DNA of 64,000 nucleotides from Magicicada septendecula (Eukaryota; Arthropoda; Insecta; Hemiptera; Cicadidae): NCBI GenBank assembly GCA_034769895.1, contig JAWRYS010000675.1, positions 1-64,000 on the forward strand, given 5' to 3'. The translations under genes were made by a program, and so were the position numbers. Position 1 is the stretch's first letter; each line of letters starts with the position of its first letter. Below are positions 10,293 to 24,527 of the stretch, one piece after another. The notes under the pieces are model-generated. The model searched no databases and was not told the origin of the DNA. It was given only the letters and a program-made list of their open reading frames with translations.

Positions 10293-13136
10293 GTAATTTT
10301 TTTCACCAACGTTCGTTTCTATGGTTACCGATTAATTCTGATTGGCTTAGATTGACATAAATCCATTGTTATCTTTTATAACACTCGTGGTTCGGGTAAC
10401 TCTGGTATGTATAACTATTTCTGTCCGTGTGATTTCGGTTTCTTCTACCTTGTACCATAATTCCTCTAATACCATATGTTCCGTAGTATTAATGTCTACC
10501 TCAATCATTTGATTACTTTGTTGATTAATCAGAGAAGTTAATTTTACCTCCCTCATTAATGTTATCACTGCTTTTTTATTCTGTATTTCCATTTCTGGTA
10601 AATTCCAGTGTTTTACAGACCTTCTTGATTTGTGACACTCTATTTTGTTGAGAGTCCTTTCGAGTTTGGGTAATTTCCATTTTCTCATTGATTTGCTGAA
10701 GTTTTCCTCCACTGGTGTGTTGTGAATTCCCTCTATAATTGCTTTTAAGGTCCTTCTACAATCTTTATATTTCATGAATTTGCTTTGGTCGGTAAGGGGT
10801 AAATTAAACACATCAATTAGTCCATGCTTCATCATCTCCACTTCTTCTCGTGTTTGTATTAGTTTCTTTTTATATACTTTTCCCATTTCCTCTGTTTTCT
10901 TAATCTTCTTAATGATTCAATTCTTCTTTACTCTTCTACTGTTGGTTTTTATGTGCTTAATTTTCTTGGTGTTATTGTTACCTTTATTTTCAGAAAACAG
11001 TACCCTTTTGTCTTCTTTAATTTCTATCTCCTTACTAACTTCAGAAGTGGTGTCTAGTGTTTCATTCCATGGTTTGAAATCACTATCTACTGTTTCATTA
11101 AGTTGATCTACTGGGTAACTTGTTTCTTCCCATCTCTTATTCATCCCCGTTCTTGTCTGTTTGACTTCTTCATGAAACTCTATTAGTATGAATCTTAATT
11201 CTTCTCTATTCTTCTCACTGTCTTCCTTCAACTGTCTTTGGAGAGTTTCACTGTTGTTTAATATTTCAAGATCCTTCTTTATCTGCCTCTTCAGCTCCTC
11301 ACTCTTCTTTTCTAATGTCTCCTGGCTTCTCTTCAGGGCTTCATGGTTGCTTTCCATTTTGTTATTCAGGATCTCGATGTCCTCCTTGATTTCTTTCTTT
11401 AGTTCTTCACGATTTTTCTCATTATTCTCTTTCATTCTTTCTTGTAACGATTCTAATTTTTCATTCAATTCTTCCTTGTCTTCCTTTCTTTGTTCCCTAG
11501 TTTCTTCCTTCATTTGGTCTATTTTGTCATTATTTCTGTCTAGTTTTTCGTTAATTTTTTCCTCTTTTTCTTAAAATTTTCATCAGTCCTCTCCTGGTTT
11601 TTGTTCAATTGTTCCATCATCATTCTCATCATGTTCTCCATTGATTGGGTCGATTTGTCTGGTTGGTCTCTGACCATTACTTCCACTTCCGGTTCTGGTT
11701 GGTTTGGGTTTTCTGGTTGGTCCTCCTGGGGATCCTCTTCGAACAATTCTCCCATCATTTCTTCAATTTCTTCCATCTCTTCTTGATCTTCACCTTCAGT
11801 TCCTTTCCTTGTTTGGTATCTTGTAACCATGGAATGTCTCCTCATAATCGCCGCTGGTCTTCTTTTAAAGCCTCACCGGTTGGTCGCCAATCTGTAACGT
11901 TTTAGACTGTGTGTCTCAGAAAAATGTATGTACACAAGTGTTATATGTTAGTGTTAGTGCGTTCGTCTCGCACTGGGGTCGTTACATCTATTTTGCGCTA
12001 ACGATGTCCGTAGCGTTGCTGTAATTACCAGTACAACACAGCAGTAACCTTACCTGTTCTTTTTTAGGGGTGTGTTAATCCCGGGCGGCGCCAAATTGTT
12101 TATTAAAACAATTAAACTTATTAATCTATATCTTAATAGGGTGTTCTCAGCTATGACGGTCGGGGCGTTCAAATAATTCCCGCTCGTTCAGCCTTCTGAA
12201 TCGAGTAGGTAGTTGTACGAATTGCAACTTGAGCGCTGATCATCAAATCTAGCTTTCGTAACCAAACACAAGTAATACAATACACTCCCTATGAAATAAT
12301 AACAACGGTTACTCCCTGTACTAGTTATTTTAATGTGTGATAAGTAAAATTTTTAATTAGACAATTAAATTATATTGGTTGATTAACAAATTTATACCGA
12401 CTTTTTATATGAAACAATATTTCTCACGATGACGAATCGATTATGGTAACGATGTGTTCACATCAGCATGGCTGCTGAACGGTGTAGTTATTATAATTAC
12501 TTTTGTTCCAAAATCGGGGATTCTTTTGATTACAAGACAAAGAATTCCTATGATTACAATAAAAATACTTTACCTTACTCTAAGTGTACATAAATAATAA
12601 GGTGTGTGGTTACAATCTGTTCTGTAGTGTCGTTAAATGTGTTTCAAAAGTTCGTATTCAAACAATAGGTTATATTTTATGTTAACAGATTTTCAGTGTG
12701 TTTATTTTTCTTAATTAATCTTTGAAAGAGAATATTCGGATTATAGTGAGATCAAATTACTTTTAGTAAAATTTAAAGTTATTTTATTTTTGGAAATAAG
12801 GTAATTCAAGGGTACTTAACACATCAGATGACTTGGTGTTATCATTCATTGAGTCGTAAGAGGATTGGGCTGCAACAGTTTCTATTTTCATTAATCTTTG
12901 GACTTAAGTAGGTCTGCCGTCCTTTTCATATAGGATGTGGTCATATCTTTCTTTTATTTTCCTGGTAATATGGTCCTTGGTCTTTAGTTAACTGCTCCAG
13001 TGGTTCGTCTGCTTCTTATTCAACCATGGTTTTGAATTTTGTTCACTGTTTTTACATTTTTAGATTAAAAATTGGTCTTCCAAAATTCGGCTTCTGTTCC
13101 GTTAGAGTGACGATTTATGAGTAACGATATTCAACA
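10293..13136 (-). mobile_element. Array unit 5: short form
   Basis: LTR-like segment 12097-13136; acidic frame 11540-11845; coiled-coil frame 10917-11513 (198 aa); third frame 10347-10886. Its LTR carries the variants GATCATC and CTCACGATG, shared with units 6 and 7 and absent from unit 4. Confidence 0.92.
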
Positions 13137-15980
13137 GTAATTTTTTTCACCAACGTTCGTTTCTATGGTTACCGATTAATTCTGATTGGCTTAGATTGAC
13201 ATAAATCCATTGTTATCTTTTATAACACTCGTGGTTCGGGTAACTCTGGTATGTATAACTATTTCTGTCCGTGTGATTTCGGTTTCTTCTACCTTGTACC
13301 ATAATTCCTCTAATACCATATGTTCCGTAGTATTAATGTCTACCTCAATCATTTGATTACTTTGTTGATTAATCAGAGAAGTTAATTTTACCTCCCTCAT
13401 TAATGTTATCACTGCTTTTTTATTCTGTATTTCCATTTCTGGTAAATTCCAGTGTTTTACAGACCTTCTTGATTTGTGACACTCTATTTTGTTGAGAGTC
13501 CTTTCGAGTTTGGGTAATTTCCATTTTCTCATTGATTTGCTGAAGTTTTCCTCCACTGGTGTGTTGTGAATTCCCTCTATAATTGCTTTTAAGGTCCTTC
13601 TACAATCTTTATATTTCATGAATTTGCTTTGGTCGGTAAGGGGTAAATTAAACACATCAATTAGTCCATGCTTCATCATCTCCACTTCTTCTCGTGTTTG
13701 TATTAGTTTCTTTTTATATACTTTTCCCATTTCCTCTGTTTTCTTAATCTTCTTAATGATTCAATTCTTCTTTACTCTTCTACTGTTGGTTTTTATGTGC
13801 TTAATTTTCTTGGTGTTATTGTTACCTTTATTTTCAGAAAACAGTACCCTTTTGTCTTCTTTAATTTCTATCTCCTTACTAACTTCAGAAGTGGTGTCTA
13901 GTGTTTCATTCCATGGTTTGAAATCACTATCTACTGTTTCATTAAGTTGATCTACTGGGTAACTTGTTTCTTCCCATCTCTTATTCATCCCCGTTCTTGT
14001 CTGTTTGACTTCTTCATGAAACTCTATTAGTATGAATCTTAATTCTTCTCTATTCTTCTCACTGTCTTCCTTCAACTGTCTTTGGAGAGTTTCACTGTTG
14101 TTTAATATTTCAAGATCCTTCTTTATCTGCCTCTTCAGCTCCTCACTCTTCTTTTCTAATGTCTCCTGGCTTCTCTTCAGGGCTTCATGGTTGCTTTCCA
14201 TTTTGTTATTCAGGATCTCGATGTCCTCCTTGATTTCTTTCTTTAGTTCTTCACGATTTTTCTCATTATTCTCTTTCATTCTTTCTTGTAACGATTCTAA
14301 TTTTTCATTCAATTCTTCCTTGTCTTCCTTTCTTTGTTCCCTAGTTTCTTCCTTCATTTGGTCTATTTTGTCATTATTTCTGTCTAGTTTTTCGTTAATT
14401 TTTTCCTCTTTTTCTTAAAATTTTCATCAGTCCTCTCCTGGTTTTTGTTCAATTGTTCCATCATCATTCTCATCATGTTCTCCATTGATTGGGTCGATTT
14501 GTCTGGTTGGTCTCTGACCATTACTTCCACTTCCGGTTCTGGTTGGTTTGGGTTTTCTGGTTGGTCCTCCTGGGGATCCTCTTCGAACAATTCTCCCATC
14601 ATTTCTTCAATTTCTTCCATCTCTTCTTGATCTTCACCTTCAGTTCCTTTCCTTGTTTGGTATCTTGTAACCATGGAATGTCTCCTCATAATCGCCGCTG
14701 GTCTTCTTTTAAAGCCTCACCGGTTGGTCGCCAATCTGTAACGTTTTAGACTGTGTGTCTCAGAAAAATGTATGTACACAAGTGTTATATGTTAGTGTTA
14801 GTGCGTTCGTCTCGCACTGGGGTCGTTACATCTATTTTGCGCTAACGATGTCCGTAGCGTTGCTGTAATTACCAGTACAACACAGCAGTAACCTTACCTG
14901 TTCTTTTTTAGGGGTGTGTTAATCCCGGGCGGCGCCAAATTGTTTATTAAAACAATTAAACTTATTAATCTATATCTTAATAGGGTGTTCTCAGCTATGA
15001 CGGTCGGGGCGTTCAAATAATTCCCGCTCGTTCAGCCTTCTGAATCGAGTAGGTAGTTGTACGAATTGCAACTTGAGCGCTGATCATCAAATCTAGCTTT
15101 CGTAACCAAACACAAGTAATACAATACACTCCCTATGAAATAATAACAACGGTTACTCCCTGTACTAGTTATTTTAATGTGTGATAAGTAAAATTTTTAA
15201 TTAGACAATTAAATTATATTGGTTGATTAACAAATTTATACCGACTTTTTATATGAAACAATATTTCTCACGATGACGAATCGATTATGGTAACGATGTG
15301 TTCACATCAGCATGGCTGCTGAACGGTGTAGTTATTATAATTACTTTTGTTCCAAAATCGGGGATTCTTTTGATTACAAGACAAAGAATTCCTATGATTA
15401 CAATAAAAATACTTTACCTTACTCTAAGTGTACATAAATAATAAGGTGTGTGGTTACAATCTGTTCTGTAGTGTCGTTAAATGTGTTTCAAAAGTTCGTA
15501 TTCAAACAATAGGTTATATTTTATGTTAACAGATTTTCAGTGTGTTTATTTTTCTTAATTAATCTTTGAAAGAGAATATTCGGATTATAGTGAGATCAAA
15601 TTACTTTTAGTAAAATTTAAAGTTATTTTATTTTTGGAAATAAGGTAATTCAAGGGTACTTAACACATCAGATGACTTGGTGTTATCATTCATTGAGTCG
15701 TAAGAGGATTGGGCTGCAACAGTTTCTATTTTCATTAATCTTTGGACTTAAGTAGGTCTGCCGTCCTTTTCATATAGGATGTGGTCATATCTTTCTTTTA
15801 TTTTCCTGGTAATATGGTCCTTGGTCTTTAGTTAACTGCTCCAGTGGTTCGTCTGCTTCTTATTCAACCATGGTTTTGAATTTTGTTCACTGTTTTTACA
15901 TTTTTAGATTAAAAATTGGTCTTCCAAAATTCGGCTTCTGTTCCGTTAGAGTGACGATTTATGAGTAACGATATTCAACA
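13137..15980 (-). mobile_element. Array unit 6: short form
   Basis: LTR-like segment 14941-15980; acidic frame 14384-14689; coiled-coil frame 13761-14357 (198 aa); third frame 13191-13730. I saw no difference from unit 5 in the stretches compared, suggesting very recent duplication. Confidence 0.92.
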
Positions 15981-18824
15981 GTAATTTTTTTCACCAACGT
16001 TCGTTTCTATGGTTACCGATTAATTCTGATTGGCTTAGATTGACATAAATCCATTGTTATCTTTTATAACACTCGTGGTTCGGGTAACTCTGGTATGTAT
16101 AACTATTTCTGTCCGTGTGATTTCGGTTTCTTCTACCTTGTACCATAATTCCTCTAATACCATATGTTCCGTAGTATTAATGTCTACCTCAATCATTTGA
16201 TTACTTTGTTGATTAATCAGAGAAGTTAATTTTACCTCCCTCATTAATGTTATCACTGCTTTTTTATTCTGTATTTCCATTTCTGGTAAATTCCAGTGTT
16301 TTACAGACCTTCTTGATTTGTGACACTCTATTTTGTTGAGAGTCCTTTCGAGTTTGGGTAATTTCCATTTTCTCATTGATTTGCTGAAGTTTTCCTCCAC
16401 TGGTGTGTTGTGAATTCCCTCTATAATTGCTTTTAAGGTCCTTCTACAATCTTTATATTTCATGAATTTGCTTTGGTCGGTAAGGGGTAAATTAAACACA
16501 TCAATTAGTCCATGCTTCATCATCTCCACTTCTTCTCGTGTTTGTATTAGTTTCTTTTTATATACTTTTCCCATTTCCTCTGTTTTCTTAATCTTCTTAA
16601 TGATTCAATTCTTCTTTACTCTTCTACTGTTGGTTTTTATGTGCTTAATTTTCTTGGTGTTATTGTTACCTTTATTTTCAGAAAACAGTACCCTTTTGTC
16701 TTCTTTAATTTCTATCTCCTTACTAACTTCAGAAGTGGTGTCTAGTGTTTCATTCCATGGTTTGAAATCACTATCTACTGTTTCATTAAGTTGATCTACT
16801 GGGTAACTTGTTTCTTCCCATCTCTTATTCATCCCCGTTCTTGTCTGTTTGACTTCTTCATGAAACTCTATTAGTATGAATCTTAATTCTTCTCTATTCT
16901 TCTCACTGTCTTCCTTCAACTGTCTTTGGAGAGTTTCACTGTTGTTTAATATTTCAAGATCCTTCTTTATCTGCCTCTTCAGCTCCTCACTCTTCTTTTC
17001 TAATGTCTCCTGGCTTCTCTTCAGGGCTTCATGGTTGCTTTCCATTTTGTTATTCAGGATCTCGATGTCCTCCTTGATTTCTTTCTTTAGTTCTTCACGA
17101 TTTTTCTCATTATTCTCTTTCATTCTTTCTTGTAACGATTCTAATTTTTCATTCAATTCTTCCTTGTCTTCCTTTCTTTGTTCCCTAGTTTCTTCCTTCA
17201 TTTGGTCTATTTTGTCATTATTTCTGTCTAGTTTTTCGTTAATTTTTTCCTCTTTTTCTTAAAATTTTCATCAGTCCTCTCCTGGTTTTTGTTCAATTGT
17301 TCCATCATCATTCTCATCATGTTCTCCATTGATTGGGTCGATTTGTCTGGTTGGTCTCTGACCATTACTTCCACTTCCGGTTCTGGTTGGTTTGGGTTTT
17401 CTGGTTGGTCCTCCTGGGGATCCTCTTCGAACAATTCTCCCATCATTTCTTCAATTTCTTCCATCTCTTCTTGATCTTCACCTTCAGTTCCTTTCCTTGT
17501 TTGGTATCTTGTAACCATGGAATGTCTCCTCATAATCGCCGCTGGTCTTCTTTTAAAGCCTCACCGGTTGGTCGCCAATCTGTAACGTTTTAGACTGTGT
17601 GTCTCAGAAAAATGTATGTACACAAGTGTTATATGTTAGTGTTAGTGCGTTCGTCTCGCACTGGGGTCGTTACATCTATTTTGCGCTAACGATGTCCGTA
17701 GCGTTGCTGTAATTACCAGTACAACACAGCAGTAACCTTACCTGTTCTTTTTTAGGGGTGTGTTAATCCCGGGCGGCGCCAAATTGTTTATTAAAACAAT
17801 TAAACTTATTAATCTATATCTTAATAGGGTGTTCTCAGCTATGACGGTCGGGGCGTTCAAATAATTCCCGCTCGTTCAGCCTTCTGAATCGAGTAGGTAG
17901 TTGTACGAATTGCAACTTGAGCGCTGATCATCAAATCTAGCTTTCGTAACCAAACACAAGTAATACAATACACTCCCTATGAAATAATAACAACGGTTAC
18001 TCCCTGTACTAGTTATTTTAATGTGTGATAAGTAAAATTTTTAATTAGACAATTAAATTATATTGGTTGATTAACAAATTTATACCGACTTTTTATATGA
18101 AACAATATTTCTCACGATGACGAATCGATTATGGTAACGATGTGTTCACATCAGCATGGCTGCTGAACGGTGTAGTTATTATAATTACTTTTGTTCCAAA
18201 ATCGGGGATTCTTTTGATTACAAGACAAAGAATTCCTATGATTACAATAAAAATACTTTACCTTACTCTAAGTGTACATAAATAATAAGGTGTGTGGTTA
18301 CAATCTGTTCTGTAGTGTCGTTAAATGTGTTTCAAAAGTTCGTATTCAAACAATAGGTTATATTTTATGTTAACAGATTTTCAGTGTGTTTATTTTTCTT
18401 AATTAATCTTTGAAAGAGAATATTCGGATTATAGTGAGATCAAATTACTTTTAGTAAAATTTAAAGTTATTTTATTTTTGGAAATAAGGTAATTCAAGGG
18501 TACTTAACACATCAGATGACTTGGTGTTATCATTCATTGAGTCGTAAGAGGATTGGGCTGCAACAGTTTCTATTTTCATTAATCTTTGGACTTAAGTAGG
18601 TCTGCCGTCCTTTTCATATAGGATGTGGTCATATCTTTCTTTTATTTTCCTGGTAATATGGTCCTTGGTCTTTAGTTAACTGCTCCAGTGGTTCGTCTGC
18701 TTCTTATTCAACCATGGTTTTGAATTTTGTTCACTGTTTTTACATTTTTAGATTAAAAATTGGTCTTCCAAAATTCGGCTTCTGTTCCGTTAGAGTGACG
18801 ATTTATGAGTAACGATATTCAACA
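15981..18824 (-). mobile_element. Array unit 7: short form
   Basis: LTR-like segment 17785-18824; acidic frame 17228-17533; coiled-coil frame 16605-17201 (198 aa); third frame 16035-16574. Same variant set as units 5 and 6; last member of the block of identical short units. Confidence 0.92.
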
Positions 18825-21683
18825 GTAATTTTTTTCACCAACGTTCGTTTCTATGGTTACCGATTAATTCTGATTGGCTTAGATTGACATAAATCCATTG
18901 TTATCTTTTATAACACTCGTGGTTCGGGTAACTCTGGTATGTATAACTATTTCTGTCCGTGTGATTTCGGTTTCTTCTACCTTGTACCATAATTCCTCTA
19001 ATACCATATGTTCCGTAGTATTAATGTCTACCTCAATCATTTGATTACTTTGTTGATTAATCAGAGAAGTTAATTTTACCTCCCTCATTAATGTTATCAC
19101 TGCTTTTTTATTCTGTATTTCCATTTCTGGTAAATTCCAGTGTTTTACAGACCTTCTTGATTTGTGACACTCTATTTTGTTGAGAGTCCTTTCGAGTTTG
19201 GGTAATTTCCATTTTCTCATTGATTTGCTGAAGTTTTCCTCCACTGGTGTGTTGTGAATTCCCTCTATAATTGCTTTTAAGGTCCTTCTACAATCTTTAT
19301 ATTTCATGAATTTGCTTTGGTCGGTAAGGGGTAAATTAAACACATCAATTAGTCCATGCTTCATCATCTCCACTTCTTCTCGTGTTTGTATTAGTTTCTT
19401 TTTATATACTTTTCCCATTTCCTCTGTTTTCTTAATCTTCTTAATGATTCAATTCTTCTTTACTCTTCTACTGTTGGTTTTTATGTGCTTAATTTTCTTG
19501 GTGTTATTGTTACCTTTATTTTCAGAAAACAGTACCCTTTTGTCTTCTTTAATTTCTATCTCCTTACTAACTTCAGAAGTGGTGTCTAGTGTTTCATTCC
19601 ATGGTTTGAAATCACTATCTACTGTTTCATTAAGTTGATCTACTGGGTAACTTGTTTCTTCCCGTCTCTTATTCATCCCTGTTTTTGTCTGTTTGACTTC
19701 TTCATGAAACTCTATTAGTATGAATCTTAATTCTTCTCTATTCTTCTCACTGTCTTCCTTCAACTGTCTTTGGAGAGTTTCACTGTTGTTCTCGATCTTG
19801 TTGTTTAATATTTCAAGATCCTTCTTTATCTGCCTCTTCAGCTCCTCACTCTTCTTTTCTAATGTCTCCTGGCTTCTCTTCAGGGCTTCATGGTTGCTTT
19901 CCATTTTGTTATTCAGGATCTCGATGTCCTCCTTGATTTCTTTCTTTAGTTCTTCACGATTTTTCTCATTATTCTCTTTCATTCTTTCTTGTAACGATTC
20001 TAATTTTTCATTCAATTCTTCCTTGTCTTCCTTTCTTTGTTCCCTAGTTTCTTCCTTCATTTGGTCTATTTTGTCATTATTTCTGTCTAGTTTTTCGTTA
20101 ATTTTTTCCTCTTTTTCTTAAAATTTTCATCAGTCCTCTCCTGGTTTTTGTTCAATTGTTCCATCATCATTCTCATCATGTTCTCCATTGATTGGGTCGA
20201 TTTGTCTGGTTGGTCTCTGACCATTACTTCCACTTCCGGTTCTGGTTGGTTTGGGTTTTCTGGTTGGTCCTCCTGGGGATCCTCTTCGAACAATTCTCCC
20301 ATCATTTCTTCAATTTCTTCCATCTCTTCTTGATCTTCACCTTCAGTTCCTTTCCTTGTTTGGTATCTTGTAACCATGGAATGTCTCCTCATAATCGCCG
20401 CTGGTCTTCTTTTAAAGCCTCACCGGTTGGTCGCCAATCTGTAACGTTTTAGACTGTGTGTCTCAGAAAAATGTATGTACACAAGTGTTATATGTTAGTG
20501 TTAGTGCGTTCGTCTCGCACTGGGGTCGTTACATCTATTTTGCGCTAACGATGTCCGTAGCGTTGCTGTAATTACCAGTACAACACAGCAGTAACCTTAC
20601 CTGTTCTTTTTTAGGGGTGTGTTAATCCCGGGCGGCGCCAAATTGTTTATTAAAACAATTAAACTTATTAATCTATATCTTAATAGGGTGTTCTCAGCTA
20701 TGACGGTCGGGGCGTTCAAATAATTCCCGCTCGTTCAGCCTTCTGAATCGAGTAGGTAGTTGTACGAATTGCAACTTGAGCGCTGATCGTCAAATCTAGC
20801 TTTCGTAACCAAACACAAGTAATACAATACACTCCCTATGAAATAATAACAACGGTTACTCCCTGTACTAGTTATTTTAATGTGTGATAAGTAAAATTTT
20901 CAATTAGACAATTAAATTATATTGGTTGATTAACAAATTTATACCGACTTTTTATATGAAACAATATTTCTCAGGATGACGAATCGATTATGGTAACGAT
21001 GTGTTCACATCAGCATGGCTGCTGAACGGTGTAGTTATTATAATTACTTTTGTTCCAAAATCGGGGATTCTTTTGATTACAAGACAAAGAATTCCTATGA
21101 TTACAATAAAAATACTTTACCTTACTCTAAGTGTACATAAATAATAAGGTGTGTGGTTACAATCTGTTCTGTAGTGTCGTTAAATGTGTTTCAAAAGTTC
21201 GTATTCAAACAATAGGTTATATTTTATGTTAACAGATTTTCAGTGTGTTTATTTTTCTTAATTAATCTTTGAAAGAGAATATTCGGATTATAGTGAGATC
21301 AAATTACTTTTAGTAAAATTTAAAGTTATTTTATTTTTGGAAATAAGGTAATTCAAGGGTACTTAACACATCAGATGACTTGGTGTTATCATTCATTGAG
21401 TCGTAAGAGGATTGGGCTGCAACAGTTTCTATTTTCATTAATCTTTGGACTTAAGTAGGTCTGCCGTCCTTTTCATATAGGATGTGGTCATATCTTTCTT
21501 TTATTTTCCTGGTAATATGGTCCTTGGTCTTTAGTTAACTGCTCCAGTGGTTCGTCTGCTTCTTATTCAACCATGGTTTTGAATTTTGTTCACTGTTTTT
21601 ACATTTTTAGATTAAAAATTGGTCTTCCAAAATTCGGCTTCTGTTCCGTTAGAGTGACGATTTATGAGTAACGATATTCAACA
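18825..21683 (-). mobile_element. Array unit 8: long form
   Basis: LTR-like segment 20644-21683; acidic frame 20087-20392; coiled-coil frame 19449-20060 (203 aa); third frame 18879-19418. Returns to the haplotype of units 2-3 (GATCGTC and CTCAGGATG in the LTR). Confidence 0.92.
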
Positions 21684-24527
21684 GTAATTTTTTTCACCAA
21701 CGTTCGTTTCTATGGTTACCGATTAATTCTGATTGGCTTAGATTGACATAAATCCATTGTTATCTTTTATAACACTCGTGGTTCGGGTAACTCTGGTATG
21801 TATAACTATTTCTGTCCGTGTGATTTCGGTTTCTTCTACCTTGTACCATAATTCCTCTAATACCATATGTTCCGTAGTATTAATGTCTACCTCAATCATT
21901 TGATTACTTTGTTGATTAATCAGAGAAGTTAATTTTACCTCCCTCATTAATGTTATCACTGCTTTTTTATTCTGTATTTCCATTTCTGGTAAATTCCAGT
22001 GTTTTACAGACCTTCTTGATTTGTGACACTCTATTTTGTTGAGAGTCCTTTCGAGTTTGGGTAATTTCCATTTTCTCATTGATTTGCTGAAGTTTTCCTC
22101 CACTGGTGTGTTGTGAATTCCCTCTATAATTGCTTTTAAGGTCCTTCTACAATCTTTATATTTCATGAATTTGCTTTGGTCGGTAAGGGGTAAATTAAAC
22201 ACATCAATTAGTCCATGCTTCATCATCTCCACTTCTTCTCGTGTTTGTATTAGTTTCTTTTTATATACTTTTCCCATTTCCTCTGTTTTCTTAATCTTCT
22301 TAATGATTCAATTCTTCTTTACTCTTCTACTGTTGGTTTTTATGTGCTTAATTTTCTTGGTGTTATTGTTACCTTTATTTTCAGAAAACAGTACCCTTTT
22401 GTCTTCTTTAATTTCTATCTCCTTACTAACTTCAGAAGTGGTGTCTAGTGTTTCATTCCATGGTTTGAAATCACTATATACTGTTTCATTAAGTTGATCT
22501 ACTGGGTAACTTGTTTCTTCCCGTCTCTTATTCATCCCCGTTTTTGTCTGTTTGACTTCTTCATGAAACTCTATTAGTATGAATCTTAATTCTTCTCTAT
22601 TCTTCTCACTGTCTTCCTTCAACTGTCTTTGGAGAGTTTCACTGTTGTTTAATATTTCAAGATCCTTCTTTATCTGCCTCTTCAGCTCCTCACTCTTCTT
22701 TTCTAATGTCTCCTGGCTTCTCTTCAGGGCTTCATGGTTGCTTTCCATTTTGTTATTCAGGATCTCGATGTCCTCCTTGATTTCTTTCTTTAGTTCTTCA
22801 CGATTTTTCTCATTATTCTCTTTCATTCTTTCTTGTAACGATTCTAATTTTTCATTCAATTCTTCCTTGTCTTCCTTTCTTTGTTCCCTAGTTTCTTCCT
22901 TCATTTGGTCTATTTTGTCATTATTTCTGTCTAGTTTTTCGTTAATTTTTTCCTCTTTTTCTTAAAATTTTCATCAGTCCTCTCCTGGTTTTTGTTCAAT
23001 TGTTCCATCATCATTCTCATCATGTTCTCCATTGATTGGGTCGATTTGTCTGGTTGGTCTCTGACCATTACTTCCACTTCCGGTTCTGGTTGGTTTGGGT
23101 TTTCTGGTTGGTCCTCCTGGGGATCCTCTTCGAACAATTCTCCCATCATTTCTTCAATTTCTTCCATCTCTTCTTGATCTTCACCTTCAGTTCCTTTCCT
23201 TGTTTGGTATCTTGTAACCATGGAATGTCTCCTCATAATCGCCGCTGGTCTTCTTTTAAAGCCTCACCGGTTGGTCGCCAATCTGTAACGTTTTAGACTG
23301 TGTGTCTCAGAAAAATGTATGTACACAAGTGTTATATGTTAGTGTTAGTGCGTTCGTCTCGCACTGGGGTCGTTACATCTATTTTGCGCTAACGATGTCC
23401 GTAGCGTTGCTGTAATTACCAGTACAAGACAGCAGTAACCTTACCTGTTCTTTTTTAGGGGTGTGTTAATCCCGGGCGGCGCCAAATTGTTTATTAAAAC
23501 AATTAAACTTATTAATCTATATCTTAATAGGGTGTTCTCAGCTATGACGGTCGGGGCGTTCAAATAATTCCCGCTCGTTCAGCCTTCTGAATCGAGTAGG
23601 TAGTTGTACGAATTGCAACTTGAGCGCTGATCGTCAAATCTAGCTTTCGTAACCAAACACAAGTAATACAATACACTCCCTATGAAATAATAACAACGGT
23701 TACTCCCTGTACTAGTTATTTTAATGTGTGATAAGTAAAATTTTCAATTAGACAATTAAATTATATTGGTTGATTAACAAATTTATACCGACTTTTTATA
23801 TGAAACAATATTTCTCAGGATGACGAATCGATTATGGTAACGATGTGTTCACATCAGCATGGCTGCTGAACGGTGTAGTTATTATAATTACTTTTGTTCC
23901 AAAATCGGGGATTCTTTTGATTACAAGACAAAGAATTCCTATGATTACAATAAAAATACTTTACCTTACTCTAAGTGTACATAAATAATAAGGTGTGTGG
24001 TTACAATCTGTTCTGTAGTGTCGTTAAATGTGTTTCAAAAGTTCGTATTCAAACAATAGGTTATATTTTATGTTAACAGATTTTCAGTGTGTTTATTTTT
24101 CTTAATTAATCTTTGAAAGAGAATATTCGGATTATAGTGAGATCAAATTACTTTTAGTAAAATTTAAAGTTATTTTATTTTTGGAAATAAGGTAATTCAA
24201 GGGTACTTAACACATCAGATGACTTGGTGTTATCATTCATTGAGTCGTAAGAGGATTGGGCTGCAACAGTTTCTATTTTCATTAATCTTTGGACTTAAGT
24301 AGGTCTGCCGTCCTTTTCATATAGGATGTGGTCATATCTTTCTTTTATTTTCCTGGTAATATGGTCCTTGGTCTTTAGTTAACTGCTCCAGTGGTTCGTC
24401 TGCTTCTTATTCAACCATGGTTTTGAATTTTGTTCACTGTTTTTACATTTTTAGATTAAAAATTGGTCTTCCAAAATTCGGCTTCTGTTCCGTTAGAGTG
24501 ACGATTTATGAGTAACGATATTCAACA
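21684..24527 (-). mobile_element. Array unit 9: short form
   Basis: LTR-like segment 23488-24527; acidic frame 22931-23236; coiled-coil frame 22308-22904 (198 aa); third frame 21738-22277. The short coiled coil is here combined with the TKTGMNKRR residues of the long units, a recombinant-looking combination. Confidence 0.92.
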